Numbered from the stretch's first letter, positions 10,077 to 19,985 are shown. The stretch: 64,000 nucleotides of DNA from Pseudomonas fluorescens (GCF_018614775.1 NZ_JAGGOF010000025.1:1-64000), one strand, 5' to 3'. A program made the numbers and translations. Notes: generated by a model not told the origin, from the letters alone.

Positions 10077-10607
10077 ATGTCCATGGAACTGCTGGTGTCG
10101 ACGTTACTGCTGCTGGGACTGCTGGGTGTGGCGGTGGTGAGCGATCTGCTCCGCCACCGCATCCCCAACCTGCTGGTCCTGTTGGGCCTGGCCCTGGGAT
10201 TGGCAAGCCAAGTGTATTCAGGCGGGATCAGTGGATTGGGCGACAGCCTGTTGGGCGTATTGATCTGCTTCGCGCTGTTCCTGCCGATGTATGTGACGGG
10301 TGGTATGGCGGCCGGTGACGTCAAGTTGATGACCATGGTCGGCAGTTTCCTGCCGTTTCATTACGCACTGTGGGCGGCCCTGTTCAGCCTGATCGCCGGT
10401 GGTGCGTGCGGTTTTCTGGTTGTCCTGGCTCGCGGCCAACTGCTGCGGACCCTCGGGCGTTACTGGTTGATCGTGCGGGCCCAGGCCTACCTGGCGCCTG
10501 AGCCGGATGAAGTGGCTGGTAAACCTTTCCCTTATTCGATTGCGATCCTGGTCGGCACGTTGAACAGCGTCTACTGGCAGTTGATTGCCGGCGGCTGGGG
10601 AGGCTAG
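10077..10607 (+). CDS. Prepilin peptidase, TadV/CpaA/FppA type (A24 family)
   Basis: 176 aa integral membrane aspartic protease that trims Flp pilins and TadE/F pseudopilins. Both catalytic Asp motifs are visible: D-LLRHRIPN near residue 23 and AGDVKLM near residue 80 (GxGD-type). It lacks the N-methylase domain of the longer PilD enzymes, as expected for the Tad class. AGGGAGA precedes the ATG at 10077. The AAA ATPase gene begins three bases after the stop. Confidence 0.92.
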   Translation: MSMELLVSTLLLLGLLGVAVVSDLLRHRIPNLLVLLGLALGLASQVYSGGISGLGDSLLGVLICFALFLPMYVTGGMAAGDVKLMTMVGSFLPFHYALWAALFSLIAGGACGFLVVLARGQLLRTLGRYWLIVRAQAYLAPEPDEVAGKPFPYSIAILVGTLNSVYWQLIAGGWGG

Positions 10608-10609
10608 TC

Positions 10610-11938
10610 ATGCATGTCATCAACGATAGTGATGCCTACCCCAGCGAGCGGGAAGCGGTGCAACGCTTGGCGCCCCAGCCCTGCACCATCCGTGAGACCG
10701 GCCTGACCGACAGCTTCCTCGGCGAATTGGTGTGCAAGCATTTGCACGACGCCGGTGTGCTGGACATGCCACGGCTGGTGGAACGCCTGGCGCTGACCGG
10801 TGCGGTGCTGGAAGAAGTCCTGGCGTTCCTGCGCAAGGACGGTCGCGTCGAAGTGCTCGGCCAGCTCGGCCTGGCCAGCGTGCAGGCGCTGCGTTACGGT
10901 CTGACCGAACGCGGCCGCAGTTTCGCCCGTGACGCCCTGGCGCGCAGCGGTTATATAGGTGCCGCACCGTTCCCGGTGAGTGCCTACCGCTCGCTGATCA
11001 AGATCCAGACCATTCACCACGGGCGCATCACCGCCAGCGATATGAACCGGGCCCTGGCGGGCGTGGTGCTGACCCAGGGCATGCTCGATCAGTTGGGTGT
11101 GGCGCTGAACTCCGGCCGGGCGATCATGATTTATGGGCCGGCGGGCACGGGCAAGACCTACGTCAGCAGTCGGCTGATCCGTTTGTTCGCCGAGGCGATT
11201 TGGGTGCCCCACGCGATTGTCATCAACGAGTCGGTGATCGAGATCTACGACCCGCAGGTGCACCAGCGTCTGGATGACAACAGCCAATCGAACAATCTGA
11301 TGCTCAATGAAGGCATCGACCGTCGGTTGCTGTGCTGCAAACGTCCGATCGTCATCACTGGCGGCGAGTTGAGCATGGAACAACTGGACGTTCGCTACGA
11401 CCCTTTCACCCGTCAATACCAGGCCGCCTTGCAGCTCAAGGCCAGCAACGGGCTGTTCATCATCGACGACATGGGTCGCCAGCGCATGGCCCCGGCCGAG
11501 CTGCTCAATCGCTGGATCGTGCCCATGGAAGAGAAGCGCGACTTCATCAACCTGGGCGGGGGCCGGCACTGCGAATTGCCGTTCGACCTGGTTCTGGTGT
11601 TCTCCACCAACCTCAATCCCCTGGAGCTGGCCGACGAGGCCTTCCTGCGGCGCATTGGCTACAAGGTGCAGTTCGGCTACCTCAAGCCCGAGGAATACGA
11701 GCGCATCTGGCGCCAGGAGTGCGAACGCCTGGGCATCCCCTTTGACCCCTTGCTGCTGCGCTTTGTGTTGCAGCGGCTGTATGCAGGCGAGGGCATGCCG
11801 CTGGTGCCTTGCCATCCCCGCGACCTGTTGAACATGGCGCTCGATCGCCAGCGTTACCTGGGCGGTTCCGGGCCCCTGTTGCCGCAAGAGTTGGAGTGGG
11901 CCTGGCACAACTACTTCGTCCAGCTCGACTTTCTTTGA
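10610..11938 (+). CDS. AAA family ATPase of the Tad locus, winged-helix N-terminus
   Basis: 442 aa. Residues 1-130 look like a helical/winged-helix region (LTERGRSFARDAL). The AAA module follows: Walker A GPAGTGKT at 176-183, Walker B LFIIDDMG, a sensor-like VLVFSTNLNP and an arginine-finger region EAFLRRIGYKVQF. The module resembles MoxR/chaperone-type AAA proteins rather than the secretion ATPase TadA, which is separately encoded at 16371. Its place between the peptidase and rcpC, on the same strand with tight spacing, implies a role in pilus assembly or its control, but it is not one of the canonical tad genes. GGAGG precedes the start. Confidence 0.8.
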   Translation: MHVINDSDAYPSEREAVQRLAPQPCTIRETGLTDSFLGELVCKHLHDAGVLDMPRLVERLALTGAVLEEVLAFLRKDGRVEVLGQLGLASVQALRYGLTERGRSFARDALARSGYIGAAPFPVSAYRSLIKIQTIHHGRITASDMNRALAGVVLTQGMLDQLGVALNSGRAIMIYGPAGTGKTYVSSRLIRLFAEAIWVPHAIVINESVIEIYDPQVHQRLDDNSQSNNLMLNEGIDRRLLCCKRPIVITGGELSMEQLDVRYDPFTRQYQAALQLKASNGLFIIDDMGRQRMAPAELLNRWIVPMEEKRDFINLGGGRHCELPFDLVLVFSTNLNPLELADEAFLRRIGYKVQFGYLKPEEYERIWRQECERLGIPFDPLLLRFVLQRLYAGEGMPLVPCHPRDLLNMALDRQRYLGGSGPLLPQELEWAWHNYFVQLDFL

Positions 11939-11953
11939 TTCGGAGATACCGAC

Positions 11954-12763
11954 ATGAGCTCTCGTACGTTTTCGCTGATAGGCGTTTCCCTGGTGATGGG
12001 CCTTGGCGCGGCATGGATGGCCGATTCCTGGCTGAGCGCACGACTCAATGCCACCCCCGATGACCATTTGCGCAGCGTGGTGGTTGCCACGGTAGAAATC
12101 CCTTTCGGGCAGATGGTCGAGGCCCAGCAGGTGACCACCGTGCGCATGCCCATGGACACGATTCCGGAAGACGCCTTCGATTCCAGCGAACAGGCCGTGG
12201 GCAAGATCGCCACGTTCGACATCCTGCGCGGTGACATCGTGCGCAGCGCCCGTTTGAGCGAACATTTGGGCGGCAGCACCCTGGCCTCGCTGATTGCCCC
12301 CGACAAGCGCGCCATCTCGGTCCGAGTGGATGACGTGGTCGGTGTGGGCGGGTTCCTGTTGCCGGGTAACCGGGTCGATGTCCTGGCGACGAAAACCACG
12401 GCCGCCGGCAGTAACAACGCCGTGTCGCGAACCATCCTGGAGAACCTGCGGGTGTTGGCCGTTGACCAGACGGCCGGCACCGACAAGACCCAACCGGTGG
12501 TCGTGCGGGCCGTGACCCTGGAGATGTCAGCCGGCGAGGCGGAGGCGCTGGTCACCGCGCAGACCGAAGGCAAGCTGCAACTGGCCCTGCGCAACCCGCT
12601 GAACCTGGAGAAAAAACCGCTGGCCGTTGCGCCGACGCCAACTGCTCCGCTCATGGCCGCCACCCCTCCAGCGCCCAGACCGGTGGTGCAACGCGTTGCC
12701 AGGCAGGACAGCTCGATCACGGTTATCCGCGGGATCGAACGGAGCGTCATCAACGTTCGCTAA
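11954..12763 (+). CDS. Flp pilus assembly protein CpaB/RcpC
   Basis: 269 aa. N-terminal signal-anchor (SLIGVSLVMGLGAAWMADSWL), then a SAF-like domain (VVATVEIPFGQMVEAQQV..., residues about 35-110) and the RcpC/CpaB domain with the strongly conserved AISVRVDDVVGVGGFLLPGNRVDVL. A Pro/Ala tail ends the protein. Periplasmic partner of the secretin in Tad machines. CGGAGA precedes the ATG. Confidence 0.92.
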   Translation: MSSRTFSLIGVSLVMGLGAAWMADSWLSARLNATPDDHLRSVVVATVEIPFGQMVEAQQVTTVRMPMDTIPEDAFDSSEQAVGKIATFDILRGDIVRSARLSEHLGGSTLASLIAPDKRAISVRVDDVVGVGGFLLPGNRVDVLATKTTAAGSNNAVSRTILENLRVLAVDQTAGTDKTQPVVVRAVTLEMSAGEAEALVTAQTEGKLQLALRNPLNLEKKPLAVAPTPTAPLMAATPPAPRPVVQRVARQDSSITVIRGIERSVINVR

Positions 12764-12836
12764 CCGGCACCGGCAACACCAGGCCCCCAGGCAATGGCGA
12801 TGTCGATCCTCAACCTCAGTCAACGAGGGCGTGACG

Positions 12837-14171
12837 ATGAACCCCAGTATCCGGCAGCTTTTCACTGCGCCTCGGCGCCAGAAAGGGGCGGTGAGTGTAT
12901 TGATGGTGATCGCGCTGGTGGCGATTTCCATGATGGCGGCCTTGGCCCTCGATGGCGGACACATGCTGCTGAACAAGACGCGCCTGCAAAATGCCGTGGA
13001 CGCCGCCGCCCTGGGTGGCGCCAAGACCCTGAGCCAGGTCACCGGCGGCCTGAACATGGCCAGCACGACCCGCGCGGCGGCCCTGGATACGTTGAACAAA
13101 AATGCCCAGGCCACGGGCAATACTGAATTGGCCACAGCCGTCGCCGGCAACCCTGGCGCATTTGCGGTGGTGGAGTTGGCCAGCAGCGTCTACGGCCCGT
13201 TCTCCTATCCCGGTCCGGCGAATGCCAAATACGTACGGGTGTCGGTGTCCAGTTATCAACTGGCCGGTTTTTTCTGGAATTTCGTTCAAACGATGGGCAG
13301 CGCCGGCCTGGGCAGCAAAAGTGTCGCAGCCATCGCCACCGCCGGCCCCAGTCCCACTTCACCGTGTGACCTGTCGCCGCTGATGGTTTGTGGCGACCCC
13401 ACTCAATACAACCCGGGCGCTGGCAACTTCTGGGGTTATCAGTTCGGTGCCCTGGCGGTCTTGAAGACGGCGGCGGGAAATTCCTCGCCGATCGGCCCCG
13501 GCAATTTCCAGCTGCTTGATTTCGGCTCCGGCGGCAGCGCGGTGCGGGAGGACCTGGCGGGCGGCGGCTCGGTCTGCCGCAGTGTTGGCGACAACGTTCA
13601 GACCGCGCCGGGCAACAAAGCCGGCCCGACGTCACAGGGCATGAATACACGCTTCGGGATCTACAACGGCCCGATCAGCGCCTCGGACTATCCACCGGAC
13701 CTGGTCACCGCGTCGAGCACCCCGGCAATGACCTACGACAGTGCGCTCTCCCAGGCGCAATACAAAGGCAAGGCGGTTACGTCGAGCAACGGTGACCTGT
13801 CGGCGGGCGGCGAGGCAATCCAGGATTACAACGACTGGCGGGCCCATGTCGCTGCCTGCGTGGCCGGCGGCGCCAGTGGTTGCCAAAGCAACGGGGTTTT
13901 CGAGCGGCGGATGCTGAAGATCGTGGTCGGCAACTGCACCGGCAAGCAGGGCGGTTCAACCTCGATTCCGGTGCTGGGGTTTGGCTGCTATTTCGTCGTG
14001 CAACCGGTGGATGGCGGCGGTTCGGACTCGCTGGTGTTCGGTCAGTTCGTCAAGGAGTGCGAAGGCGACGGCGTACCGGGCCCAACGCCGTCCAGCGATG
14101 CCGGACCGCAGATCATCCAGCTCTACAAAACCTACCTCAATGGCAGCGGCACGCCGAGCAGCGACTCATAG
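12837..14171 (+). CDS. TadG-like protein (putative Flp pilus assembly, TadE/G-like N-terminus)
   Basis: 444 aa. A cytosolic start of about 16 residues leads to a membrane segment (AVSVLMVIALVAISMMAALALDGG) and the typical LNKTRLQNAVDAAALGGAKTL of TadG-like proteins. The rest is a large, Gly/Ser-rich, probably periplasmic domain with several Cys pairs. No von Willebrand MIDAS motif was recognised, so it is shorter than full TadG proteins. GAGGG lies seven bases before the ATG at 12837; the frame is open upstream, overlapping rcpC, but that part is not coding-like. Confidence 0.85.
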   Translation: MNPSIRQLFTAPRRQKGAVSVLMVIALVAISMMAALALDGGHMLLNKTRLQNAVDAAALGGAKTLSQVTGGLNMASTTRAAALDTLNKNAQATGNTELATAVAGNPGAFAVVELASSVYGPFSYPGPANAKYVRVSVSSYQLAGFFWNFVQTMGSAGLGSKSVAAIATAGPSPTSPCDLSPLMVCGDPTQYNPGAGNFWGYQFGALAVLKTAAGNSSPIGPGNFQLLDFGSGGSAVREDLAGGGSVCRSVGDNVQTAPGNKAGPTSQGMNTRFGIYNGPISASDYPPDLVTASSTPAMTYDSALSQAQYKGKAVTSSNGDLSAGGEAIQDYNDWRAHVAACVAGGASGCQSNGVFERRMLKIVVGNCTGKQGGSTSIPVLGFGCYFVVQPVDGGGSDSLVFGQFVKECEGDGVPGPTPSSDAGPQIIQLYKTYLNGSGTPSSDS

Positions 14172-14179
14172 GAGGCGTC

Positions 14180-14659
14180 ATGGGACTTGCCCAGTTCAAA
14201 TCGCCCCGCGCCCAGCAAGGGGTGGCGCTGGTGGAATTCACCCTGGTGTTGCCGGTGCTGCTGTTGCTGCTGCTGGCCTTCGGTGAGTTCGGTCGGATGC
14301 TCTATCAGTACAACGTGCTGCTGCAGGCCAGTCGTGATGCCGATCGTTTCGTCGCCAGCCAGGCGTGGAACACCACCCTCGGCGGCATCGCCCTGAGCAA
14401 CACGCTGCAGACCCAGACGAAAAACGTGGCGGTGTATGGCGTGCCCAACCAGATAGGCAGCGCCGTGGTGTCCGGATTGACGGCGGCTGACGTGCAGGTT
14501 GTCGCGGTGGGCACCGACCACGTGCGCGTCACCATTACCTACACCTTCTGCCCGGTGATTGGCGCGGGCAACTGTGCCGGCTCGATTCCAGGACTTTTCG
14601 GCGCGGCCCTTCCGCTGGGTATCCCGTTGGTTGCGACCACTGTGATGAGGGCGCTGTGA
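14180..14659 (+). CDS. tadE: TadE-type pseudopilin
   Basis: 159 aa. Basic leader, then G-VALVEFTLVLPVLLLLLLAFGEFGR: a class III cleavage site with Glu at +5, followed by a leucine-rich helix. This marks it as a substrate of the peptidase at 10077. GGAGG sits directly after the previous stop codon and six bases before this ATG. Its stop overlaps the next start (TGATG), indicating translational coupling. Confidence 0.88.
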   Translation: MGLAQFKSPRAQQGVALVEFTLVLPVLLLLLLAFGEFGRMLYQYNVLLQASRDADRFVASQAWNTTLGGIALSNTLQTQTKNVAVYGVPNQIGSAVVSGLTAADVQVVAVGTDHVRVTITYTFCPVIGAGNCAGSIPGLFGAALPLGIPLVATTVMRAL

Positions 14660-15153
14660 TGAACAGAAAACACATGGGCGGCACCTACATCGTGGAGTTT
14701 TCCTTCGTCGGCCTGCTGGTGTTCATCCTGTTGTTCGGCGTGGTGGAAATGGGCCGGCTGTACTTCACGGCCAACGCTCTGGACGAAGCCGCGCGGCGCG
14801 GTGCGCGCCTGGCGGCGGTGTGCAATATCAGCGACCCGGTGGTGCTGCGCCGGGCCATCTTCAACGCGGCAACGGATGCGGGCACCAGCCAATTGATCAG
14901 CAACCTGACGACCACGAACCTGGCGCTGACCTATCTGGACGTCAACGGCGCGGTGGTGGCGAACCCTGCCGACACGGTCAGCGCCACCGGCTTCCGGGCC
15001 ATCCGCTACGTCCGGTTGAGCGTGCAGAACTACGTATTCAATCTGTTCATTCCCGGGTTGGGCATGCCCATTACCTTGCCCGCGTTCCGGGCAACCTTGC
15101 CACGCGAGAGCCTTGGGCGCCATTCCGATTCCGCGGAGATCACACCATGCTGA
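14659..15153 (+). CDS. tadF: TadE/TadF-type pseudopilin
   Basis: 164 aa. MNRKHMGG leader, then TYIVEFSFVGLLVFILLFGVVEMGR, again with Glu at +5, and the ALDEAARRGARLAAV segment common to TadE/TadF. The ATG at 14659 overlaps the previous stop; a GTG one codon earlier is possible. Minor pilus component predicted to act with the TadE gene upstream. The assignment to TadF rather than a second TadE is from gene order. Confidence 0.82.
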   Translation: MNRKHMGGTYIVEFSFVGLLVFILLFGVVEMGRLYFTANALDEAARRGARLAAVCNISDPVVLRRAIFNAATDAGTSQLISNLTTTNLALTYLDVNGAVVANPADTVSATGFRAIRYVRLSVQNYVFNLFIPGLGMPITLPAFRATLPRESLGRHSDSAEITPC

Positions 15154-16367
15154 GTACCAGGGAAAACCCACTTGCAAGCGTCACCGGCAAAACCGGGCTG
15201 CGATTACTGATCAGCAGCCGCGACGCCATGTTCTTGCGCGACCTGCAATGTGTCTGCCAGCGCATGCCGTGCCTGGAGGTCAGCACCCGGCTGGTGAGCA
15301 ACGGGCATGTCGATCCCCTCTACGGTCTGGAGCGCATGCCCGACCTGTTGCTGTTGCGGGTCAGCCACCTGTGGCGCGAAGAGTTGGCGGCGTTGCTGCA
15401 ACGCCCGGCCCATGAGCGCCCGCCGATGCTGGTGTGCGGTCCGCTGGGCGAACAGGAAGGCATGCGCCTGGCGATGCAGGCCGGCGCGCGTGATGTGCTG
15501 CCTGAACCTGTGGCTGAAACAGAACTGGTAGCGGCCCTGAATCGGCTGGTGGCGGAGGTCCGCCTCGGCAACGGCGCAGAGGGCAAGCTGATCGCCGTGA
15601 TCAGTGCCAAGGGCGGTTCCGGCGGGACGCTGGTGGCGTGCAATCTGGCCCAGCAACTCAGCGCCCGGGCGGGCAATACCCTGTTGCTGGACATGGACCT
15701 GCAATTTGGCAGCGTGACCCATTACCTCGATGTGGCGCAGACCCACAGCCACCTGGAAGTGCTGCAACAGGTCGAGGACCTCGACAGCATCGCGCTGCGG
15801 GGCTTTTGCAGCCACTTCAGTCCGACCCTGCATGTGCTCGGTGGCCGGGCCGGCGAATTGTGCCTGCCCCAGGACGCCCAGCCCGAACAGCTCGACGCGC
15901 TGTTGCAACTGACCCGGGCCAGCTATGACTGGGTGGTGGTAGACCTGCCGCGACAGATCGACCACCTCACCGGCTCCGTGTTGGAGCAGGTGGACCGGGT
16001 CTACGTGGTGCTGCAACAGAGCGTCAGCCACCTGCGCGATGCCAGCGCCCTGGTACGGATCCTTCGCGAAGACCTGGGCGTGCGCGGCGACCAGTTGCAG
16101 ATCGTCGTCAACCGCTATGACAAGTCGGGCGCGATCAGCCTCAAGGACATCGGCGAAGCCCTTCGTTGCACGAACCTGTCGAAATTGCCCAATGACTTCA
16201 ACCTGGTCAGCCAGAGTCAGAACACTGGCGTGCCGTTGGGCCTGCATGCGCCGAAAGCAGCGATCACCGCTGCGTTGCGCGACTTGGTCGAAGACCTGGT
16301 CGGTCACCAGATGACCACGAACAAAGGCCTGTTCAAACGCGCCTTCAACCGTTTCTTCGGGGGATGA
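15147..16367 (+). CDS. tadZ: TadZ/CpaE-type pilus localisation ATPase
   Basis: 406 aa. An N-terminal receiver-like domain without a clear phospho-acceptor (residues about 20-130) is joined to a MinD/ParA-type domain (about 140-390). The P-loop reads AKGGSGGTLVACNLA, so the usual P-loop Lys before Thr is Gly here. The following LLLDMDLQFG and WVVVDLPRQ correspond to the switch regions. TadZ proteins place the pilus machine at the cell pole. The ATG overlaps the previous gene by seven bases; GGAG is present. Confidence 0.9.
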   Translation: MLSTRENPLASVTGKTGLRLLISSRDAMFLRDLQCVCQRMPCLEVSTRLVSNGHVDPLYGLERMPDLLLLRVSHLWREELAALLQRPAHERPPMLVCGPLGEQEGMRLAMQAGARDVLPEPVAETELVAALNRLVAEVRLGNGAEGKLIAVISAKGGSGGTLVACNLAQQLSARAGNTLLLDMDLQFGSVTHYLDVAQTHSHLEVLQQVEDLDSIALRGFCSHFSPTLHVLGGRAGELCLPQDAQPEQLDALLQLTRASYDWVVVDLPRQIDHLTGSVLEQVDRVYVVLQQSVSHLRDASALVRILREDLGVRGDQLQIVVNRYDKSGAISLKDIGEALRCTNLSKLPNDFNLVSQSQNTGVPLGLHAPKAAITAALRDLVEDLVGHQMTTNKGLFKRAFNRFFGG

Positions 16368-16370
16368 CCC

Positions 16371-17807
16371 ATGATCAGCGACTTCCGCAACCGCTTGCGC
16401 AAACAGCCCGGTAAAACCGGCGCTTCCACCGTTCACGCCGACAGCCTGGCGGAGCCGACAGAAGCACTGATGGCCTGGGAGCAGGCCATCCCGGACGTGC
16501 TCTACGAAACCCGGACCCAGGTCACCCCGGTGGAGGCCGAATGGCGGGAAAAAATCTACCAGCAGTTGCTCAAGGTCATGGACCTGTCCCTGCTCGATGC
16601 CCTCGAACAAGTCGAGGCCACGCGGCAGATTCGTGATATCTGCCAGCGCCTGCTCGATGAACATTCGGCGCCGGTGAGTTCCGCCAGCCGGCAGTTGATC
16701 ATCAAGCAGATCACCGACGAGGTGCTGGGCCTGGGTCCATTGGAACCGCTGCTGGCCGACCACAGCGTGTCCGACATCCTGGTCAACGGCTTCGCCTCGG
16801 TGTATGTCGAGCGCTTCGGCAAACTGCAAAGGACCGACGTGCGCTTTCGCGATGACCAGCACCTGCTGAATATCATCGACCGGATCGTCTCCAGCCTGGG
16901 CCGGCGCATCGACGAGTCCTCGCCCTTGGTGGACGCCCGGCTCAAGGACGGCTCGCGGGTCAACGCAATCATCCCGCCGCTGGCCATCGATGGGCCGAGC
17001 ATGTCGATTCGGCGGTTCGCCGTGGACCTGCTCAACACTGACAGCCTGATCCAGGTGGGGACCATGACCCCGGCCATTGCCCTGTTGCTCAAGGCTATCG
17101 TTCGTGGACGCTTGAACGTGCTGATCTCCGGCGGCACCGGCAGCGGCAAGACCACCATGCTCAACGTGCTGTCCAGCTTCATTCCCCACAACGAACGCAT
17201 CGTCACCATCGAAGACTCGGCCGAATTGCAATTGCAGCAACCCCACGTGGTGCGCCTGGAAACCCGGCCTTCGAATATCGAAGGCCGGGGCGAGGTCAGC
17301 CAGCGGGAACTGGTGCGCAACAGCCTGCGGATGCGCCCCGACCGCATCGTCATCGGTGAGGTACGTGGCGCCGAAGCGCTGGACATGCTCACGGCGATGA
17401 ACACCGGTCACGACGGTTCCCTGACCACCATCCACGCCAATACCGCGCGCGATGCCCTGGGGCGGATCGAGAACATGGTGTCGATGACCGGCGCGACGTT
17501 TCCGATCAAGGCGATGCGTCAACAAATCGCCTCGGCCATCGATGTAGTGATCCAGCTGGAGCGTCAAGAAGATGGCAAACGACGCGTGGTCAGCATGCAA
17601 GAGATCAACGGGATGGAAGGCGAGATCGTCACCATGACCGAAATTTTCTCTTTCGTGCGCCAGGGCATCGGCGAACACGGCGAAGTGCTCGGGGAATACC
17701 GGCCCAGCGGCATGATTCCGGCTTTCCGCGAGGTGCTGGCCAAGCGCGGCATCGAACTGCCGCTGAGCCTGTTCCGCCCTGAATGGATGGAGGCGCGGCC
17801 GTCATGA
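16371..17807 (+). CDS. tadA: Tad secretion ATPase TadA/CpaF
   Basis: 478 aa hexameric motor ATPase of the GspE/VirB11 superfamily. Walker [13 protein letters not shown] at about 250-261, a Glu-rich Asp box ([12 protein letters not shown]), Walker B region [17 protein letters not shown] and His box [18 protein letters not shown]. The N-terminal domain has the [20 protein letters not shown] motif of CpaF. Powers pilus extension with TadB and TadC. It starts three bases after tadZ and its stop overlaps the tadB start. Confidence 0.95.
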   Translation: MISDFRNRLRKQPGKTGASTVHADSLAEPTEALMAWEQAIPDVLYETRTQVTPVEAEWREKIYQQLLKVMDLSLLDALEQVEATRQIRDICQRLLDEHSAPVSSASRQLIIKQITDEVLGLGPLEPLLADHSVSDILVNGFASVYVERFGKLQRTDVRFRDDQHLLNIIDRIVSSLGRRIDESSPLVDARLKDGSRVNAIIPPLAIDGPSMSIRRFAVDLLNTDSLIQVGTMTPAIALLLKAIVRGRLNVLISGGTGSGKTTMLNVLSSFIPHNERIVTIEDSAELQLQQPHVVRLETRPSNIEGRGEVSQRELVRNSLRMRPDRIVIGEVRGAEALDMLTAMNTGHDGSLTTIHANTARDALGRIENMVSMTGATFPIKAMRQQIASAIDVVIQLERQEDGKRRVVSMQEINGMEGEIVTMTEIFSFVRQGIGEHGEVLGEYRPSGMIPAFREVLAKRGIELPLSLFRPEWMEARPS

Positions 17808-18790
17808 ATCATATTCCCGGTGAATTCATCCTGATCTTCCTCGGCATGGTGTTCATTGCCGTCTTCCTGTTGTCCCAGGGCGTGGTAGTGCCGGTGTTCG
17901 GCGAGGCCGGCAAGATGCGCAAGCGCATCCGTGGGCGCTTGCATGTGCTGGAGAAAGCCAACCAGTTGCCCAACATGCAGACCGTGTTGCGGCAGAAGTA
18001 CCTGACGCACCTGTCGCCTCTGGAAGCCCGGCTTGAACAACTGCCGTTCATGGCCAGCCTGACCCAACTGATCGAGCAGGCCGGTCACCAATACCGAGCC
18101 TATCGGGCGATGCTGCTCGGCCTGGTCCTGGGCTTGGCGGCGGGTGCCGTGGTGCTGATGGTGACACCGCTCTGGTGGATGGCGTTGCTGGCGGCGTTTG
18201 CCGTGACCTGGTTACCGGTGCTGAAAATCATGCGTGACCGCAACAAGCGTTTCGCCGCGTTCGAGGAGGGCCTGCCGGATGCGCTGGACGCCATGTGCCG
18301 GGCCCTGCGCGCCGGGCATCCGTTCAACGAAACCCTGCGGCTGGTCGCCGATGAGCACAAGGGCCCGGTCGCCCAGGAGTTCGGCCTGACCTTCGCCGAC
18401 ATCAACTATGGCAACGACGTGCGCCGGGCGATGCTCGGCCTGCTGGAGCGCATGCCAAGCATGACGGTGATGATGCTGGTGACGTCGATCCTCATCCACC
18501 GTGAGACCGGCGGCAACCTGACCGAAGTGCTGGAGCGCCTGAGCCGGTTGATTCGCGGGCGTTTTCGCTTCCAGCGCAAGGTCCGGACGCTGTCGGCGGA
18601 AGGGCGCATGTCGGCCTGGGTGCTGGTGGCGATTCCCTTCGTGCTGGCGATTGCCATCGTGCTCACGAGCCCCAGCTACATGCCGGTCCTGCTCAATGAT
18701 CCGATCGGCCACAAGCTGATCATCGGTGCGTTCTGCGCCATGTTGGTCGGGATTTTCTGGATCCGCAGAATCATCCGGATCCAAGTCTGA
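17804..18790 (+). CDS. tadB: Tad inner-membrane platform protein TadB
   Basis: 328 aa type II secretion F-domain protein. One N-terminal membrane segment, a central pair of helices (about 100-145) and a C-terminal pair flanking the cytoplasmic F domain ([37 protein letters not shown]). The ATG at 17804 overlaps the tadA stop (ATGA) with GGAGG ten bases upstream. Works as a heteromer with TadC and TadA. Confidence 0.93.
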   Translation: MNHIPGEFILIFLGMVFIAVFLLSQGVVVPVFGEAGKMRKRIRGRLHVLEKANQLPNMQTVLRQKYLTHLSPLEARLEQLPFMASLTQLIEQAGHQYRAYRAMLLGLVLGLAAGAVVLMVTPLWWMALLAAFAVTWLPVLKIMRDRNKRFAAFEEGLPDALDAMCRALRAGHPFNETLRLVADEHKGPVAQEFGLTFADINYGNDVRRAMLGLLERMPSMTVMMLVTSILIHRETGGNLTEVLERLSRLIRGRFRFQRKVRTLSAEGRMSAWVLVAIPFVLAIAIVLTSPSYMPVLLNDPIGHKLIIGAFCAMLVGIFWIRRIIRIQV

Positions 18791-18816
18791 CCGCTGTCTG
18801 TCGCGAGGTATCAGTC

Positions 18817-19782
18817 ATGGATTTTTTGCTCGGGTTGTTCAGTCGGTTTACCGGCAACGAGGAGCTGGCCCGCCTGTTGTTCATTACTGCAATTGGTCTC
18901 AGCACCGTGTTGGCGGCGGTCGCTGTGCTCCTGCTTCTGCTGGGTTTGCAAGACCCGGTGCAACGGCGCCTGGCGCTGATCAAACGGGGCTACTCAGGCA
19001 GTTCGGTGGGGCAGGAGGCACCGGGTAACCTGCAGCTCTTGCTGGAGCGGGTGGGGCAACGTTTTGCCTCGACCGATCCGGCGCGCACATCGGCGACCCA
19101 GACCCTGCTGATCCACGCCGGCTACCGCTCCGCGTCGGCGGTGCAGATCTACTGGGCTGCGCGCCTGATGTTGCCGCTGTCGCTGCTCGGTCTGGCGCTC
19201 CTGCTGATGCCGTTGATCAAGGTGTCCGGGGCAATCATCCTGTTGGCGGTGGCTCTGGTGGCCGGTATCGGCTGGCTGCTGCCGGCGCTCTATATCGGCA
19301 AGCGCAAGCAGGCGCGGCAGGGCCGGCTGCGTGCCGCGTTCCCGGATGCGCTGGACCTGATGGTGGTGTGCGTCGAATCGGGCCTGGCCCTGCCGACGAC
19401 CATCGAGCGGGTGGCTGAAGAAATGTCGGTGAGCCAGGTTGAACTGGCCGAAGAACTGGCCCTGGTCAACGCGCAGATCCGCGCGGGTATCACCAGCACC
19501 GAGGCACTTCGGCAACTGGCCATGCGCACCGGCCTGGACGACATCCAGGGCTTGGTCAGCCTCTTGGCCCAAAGCATCCGTTTCGGCACCAGCGTGGCCG
19601 ATACCCTGCGTATCTACGCCGACGAGTTCCGCGACCGGCGTACTCAGGCTGCCGAGGAGATGGGCGCTAAAATCGGTACCAAGCTGATCTTCCCCCTGAT
19701 CTTCTGCCTGTGGCCGAGCTTCTTCCTGGTGGCCATCGGCCCTGCCATGATCGGCGTGTTCAGGGCGTTCGGCAATATGTAA
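18817..19782 (+). CDS. tadC: Tad inner-membrane platform protein TadC
   Basis: 321 aa, the second F-domain protein. N-terminal membrane segment at about 25-45, a central pair, then FPDALDLMVVCVESGLALPTTIERVAEE and a C-terminal segment (LIFPLIFCLWPSFFLVAIGPAMIGVF). It follows tadB by 26 bases and is the last gene of the rightward Tad operon. Confidence 0.93.
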   Translation: MDFLLGLFSRFTGNEELARLLFITAIGLSTVLAAVAVLLLLLGLQDPVQRRLALIKRGYSGSSVGQEAPGNLQLLLERVGQRFASTDPARTSATQTLLIHAGYRSASAVQIYWAARLMLPLSLLGLALLLMPLIKVSGAIILLAVALVAGIGWLLPALYIGKRKQARQGRLRAAFPDALDLMVVCVESGLALPTTIERVAEEMSVSQVELAEELALVNAQIRAGITSTEALRQLAMRTGLDDIQGLVSLLAQSIRFGTSVADTLRIYADEFRDRRTQAAEEMGAKIGTKLIFPLIFCLWPSFFLVAIGPAMIGVFRAFGNM

Positions 19783-19795
19783 GCCAACCACCCAA

Positions 19796-19861
19796 CCGTG
19801 GCGATGAAGCTTGCTCCCGCTGGGCTGCGCACCCGAGCGGGAGCAAGCTGCATCGCCACGG
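19796..19861. repeat. 66-bp near-perfect palindrome after tadC
   Basis: Arms of 26 bp beginning CCGTGGCGATGAAGCTTGCT and ending in its complement, with a single mismatch position and a 14-bp loop. It is a REP-like element placed just downstream of the tadC stop and may protect the 3' end of the long tad mRNA. Confidence 0.75.
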
Positions 19862-19943
19862 TCATTCCAGGCTGAAGCTCTATCTCAGCGCCACGCAACT
19901 CCCTCGTCACAGAGACTCCTGTTCGCAACCCCATGCAGCCGAA

Positions 19944-19985
19944 CAAAAAAAACGTGGTGAGGGATTTTCCCCACCACGTTCTTTT
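19944..19985. terminator. Bidirectional terminator between the convergent Tad operons
   Basis: A-tract, stem AACGTGGTG / CACCACGTT with the loop AGGGATTTTCCC, and a CTTTT tract. It serves tadC from the left and the DUF3613 gene from the right. Confidence 0.75.

Noticed and set aside
15204..17678. 824-codon open frame on the minus strand across tadZ-tadA
   Set aside because: Antisense shadow; His/Gln/Ala-rich composition typical of reverse-frame Pseudomonas genes, while tadZ and tadA are well supported.
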